A program made the position numbers and the translations under genes. From Saprospiraceae bacterium (GTDB lineage Bacteria > Bacteroidota > Bacteroidia > Chitinophagales > Saprospiraceae): a DNA stretch of 9,084 nucleotides. The stretch lies in the NCBI GenBank assembly GCA_023300255.1, contig JALZWC010001009.1:1-9084 (forward strand). The letters run 5' to 3'. The first letter of the stretch is position 1. The number at the start of each line of letters is the position of its first letter. The notes beneath the pieces are model-generated. The model was not told the DNA's origin and searched no databases. It saw only the letters and a program-made list of their open reading frames with translations. This document shows positions 8,601 to 9,084 of the stretch, piece by piece.

Positions 8601-8849
8601 ACTAATACTGCAACGGCTACTATGGGCTCCGCCCAAACAAAAGACAAAGGAGGCCATTATGTAATGAATAGTGGCGATTTGGATGGTAATGGTATTATTA
8701 ATAACGAAGACTATAATCTTTGGAAAACTTCTGGTGCAACAATAAATACTTATTCTTCTGCAGACGCAGACGGTAATGGTATTATTAATAGTTTAGATTA
8801 TAATTTCTGGAAGGTAAATAGAAGTAAAATAGGCTTAATTACCAGATAA
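5643..8849 (+). CDS. Secreted multidomain matrixin-like zinc metalloprotease with dockerin-like tail (copy 2)
   Basis: A 1068-residue paralogue of the upstream gene with the same domain order. The frame is open back to a TTG at 5595, but the ATG at 5643 gives a proper signal peptide (residues 1-28, cleavage after LFA before NIYPI), so I chose it. Domains: N-terminal domain (about 29-190), Asp-rich TSP3-like repeats (198-325), DNRLRE/CBM96-like (about 330-503), IPT/TIG-like (about 533-618), matrixin-like (about 625-830), beta-rich C-terminal domain (about 856-990; VVDWILVELRD 907-917) and dockerin-like loops (D1012-D1023, D1041-D1052). HELGHAHGLAH at 780-790 gives zinc ligands H780, H784, H790 and catalytic E781; the Met-turn is SVMH at 796-799. 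It differs from copy 1 by an added Asp/Cys module near 296-325. It starts 107 bp after copy 1 with no strong terminator or clear promoter between, so co-transcription is plausible. Both copies look intact. Substrate unknown. Confidence 0.9.
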   Translation: MKSTIKTEYNAKWILIGIYVLISNALFANIYPISLQHRIDSAEQIVIGKVIAENSYWEVDSTNIYTAYTMEVICYAKNADDVFYFDLLLPGGTVGEDIQIDYPYIKLQVGYEYMVAMEEITLYQLNRKHARSSGPKFQPYSYIQGILPMHNGSYQDYNDTVEISEADMLQTIFDQVNTPPMKPTGAPWTPRTVFNMSDGDIDNDGVPDMYDLDPNDPNSDSDRDLISDIEESTGNASGTISDPMNACDPYQTAPCMGVDMDGDGYYGNYPPSTAEHDAEDENNCVPNNAITNNCNPEDIDNDGFIGNVDPSDPNYDLDDLNPCIPLDQEIFPSIADSYIADIYNAFVDENFGDYTILTIGENPAIGSMRGIFKFDLSMHQGKPVKDVLLKLHVKNPQNITYQLEVFNAIDSWDENTATWNNAQANSPWSNGPGEGFDQGPIGTLTASDNDWIYIHLDRDIVDTWLTSPETNHGIFIKNFTPLVPLLVNSIESEYPPTLEVFFDVQGCQNSFPRAAAIPNNSMVLKNGAGTLTNEFYAGTILPEYEMIIEGSGFSNSVGQILLPNADVGGLGFSPIEIGTDLVHWTDTEIRFKIPKTAGTGTMKIATIDGTPIGNVDIKIMWALNPIYHDNQSLPEAVRQRVHFVDVNTSGGYTLQVNTSTGFASNSAAVAALERAISKWQCSSDVNWVLDVSGTSTEATKDGFCIAHFSTDLPAGVLAIATSRFKAKKNSSCPHYNAMWRLSEFDIAFADPSILPSGFGWNFSEEDPSAFEYDFESIALHELGHAHGLAHVIDESSVMHYSITNGETKRSLSQHELEGAAHKMEYSVSESCVSSVNEMIAFNGCDLESPPENYTKIKVFLEGYFNDISGTMSTELASKNLLSLTQPFNTTPFNYIGTESVTSFPDDVVDWILVELRDPNNMDLIITQKAFLLRKDGMLIGLDGSEELYFTATSAENYYLALYHTNHLAILSSTPHPVQQMSTVYDFTNTATATMGSAQTKDKGGHYVMNSGDLDGNGIINNEDYNLWKTSGATINTYSSADADGNGIINSLDYNFWKVNRSKIGLITR

Positions 8850-8860
8850 CGATTAATCAA

Positions 8861-8894
8861 ATACTATTAAAGTATGTCACTTTTAACTTGTTTT
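8861..8894 (+). terminator. Possible weak terminator after the protease pair
   Basis: ATACT (8861-8865) pairs with AGTAT (8871-8875) around a 5-nt loop, 11 bp after the stop codon of copy 2, and T-rich sequence follows (TTTT at 8881-8884 and 8891-8894). The stem is only 5 bp and AT-rich, so this is weak. A second option is TTGTTTT (8888-8894) pairing with AAAACAA (8911-8917). Confidence 0.25.
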
Positions 8895-8985
8895 GAAATA
8901 AATTGAGTGTAAAACAATTCTGGGGCAGTCAATTAATTCATCCGATCACTTCCACAGGCTGACCACTAATAGCTTTGAATCATAT

Positions 8986-9069
8986 GTAGCCGCCAAATTT
9001 ATTTGGCAGGCTCTATATAATTCTTTGATTAGTAGCATTTTAAACCTACCAAATAAATTTGGTGGTTAC
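8986..9069. repeat. REPIN-like pair of bulged palindromes in inverted order
   Basis: The arms 8986-9012 and 9043-9069 are inverted copies of each other (23 of 27 positions match) around a 30-nt spacer. Each arm folds on its own: in the left one GCCAAAT (8992-8998) pairs with ATTTGGC (9001-9007), and AGCC (8988-8991) pairs with GGCT (9009-9012), leaving a bulged A at 9008. The right arm has the mirror structure with a bulged T at 9047. The left arm opens with GTAG (8986-8989) and the right arm, on the minus strand, with GTAA. A GTAG-type tetranucleotide followed by a bulged palindrome is the known signature of REP sequences recognised by TnpA-REP (RAYT) transposases. No transposase is in the window. 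The sequence is unrelated to the element at 19-80. Confidence 0.7.
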
Positions 9070-9084
9070 GAAAAACGCATTAAC

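Overview
The window looks like the chromosome of an AT-rich member of the Bacteroidota, most likely a marine or gliding Saprospiria-type bacterium. This is inferred from the very low GC content, the absence of Shine-Dalgarno sequences, one match to the TAnnTTTG -7 box, and two giant secreted multidomain proteins of a type common in that phylum. Nothing seen fixes the species.

Layout. Positions 1-495 hold no credible gene but are rich in repeats: a 26-bp perfect inverted pair (19-80), a composite repeat (101-211) and a 12-bp inverted repeat with a nested palindrome (413-465). A + strand gene at 541-1725 encodes a cytoplasmic protein resembling GNAT/FemAB-like (BioF2-type) acyltransferases. A gene-free, AT-rich stretch of about 700 bp follows (1726-2421). 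It carries two hairpins, a candidate promoter element and a 17-bp direct repeat that straddles the next start codon.

The main content is a tandem pair of paralogous genes on the + strand (2422-5535 and 5643-8849), separated by about 107 bp. Each encodes a secreted protein of over 1000 residues with the same domain order: signal peptide, conserved N-terminal domain, Asp-rich TSP3-like calcium-binding repeats, DNRLRE/CBM96-like beta domain, IPT/TIG-like domain, matrixin-like zinc metalloprotease with HELGHAHGLAH, a conserved beta-rich C-terminal domain, and two dockerin-like EF-hand loops ending in NRSKIGL. The catalytic motif and the dockerin-like tail are strongly conserved between the copies, while the DNRLRE-like domain has diverged. 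The second copy has one more Asp/Cys module. They are probably extracellular, calcium-stabilised proteases and may be co-transcribed.

The right end (8850-9084) holds no gene. It carries a second inverted pair of bulged palindromes, each starting GTAG or GTAA, which resembles a REPIN (paired REP sequences mobilised by TnpA-REP/RAYT transposases). I see no transposase, CRISPR array, tRNA or rRNA. The most distinctive signals are the protease pair and the two REPIN-like elements; nothing here proves a new biological system.
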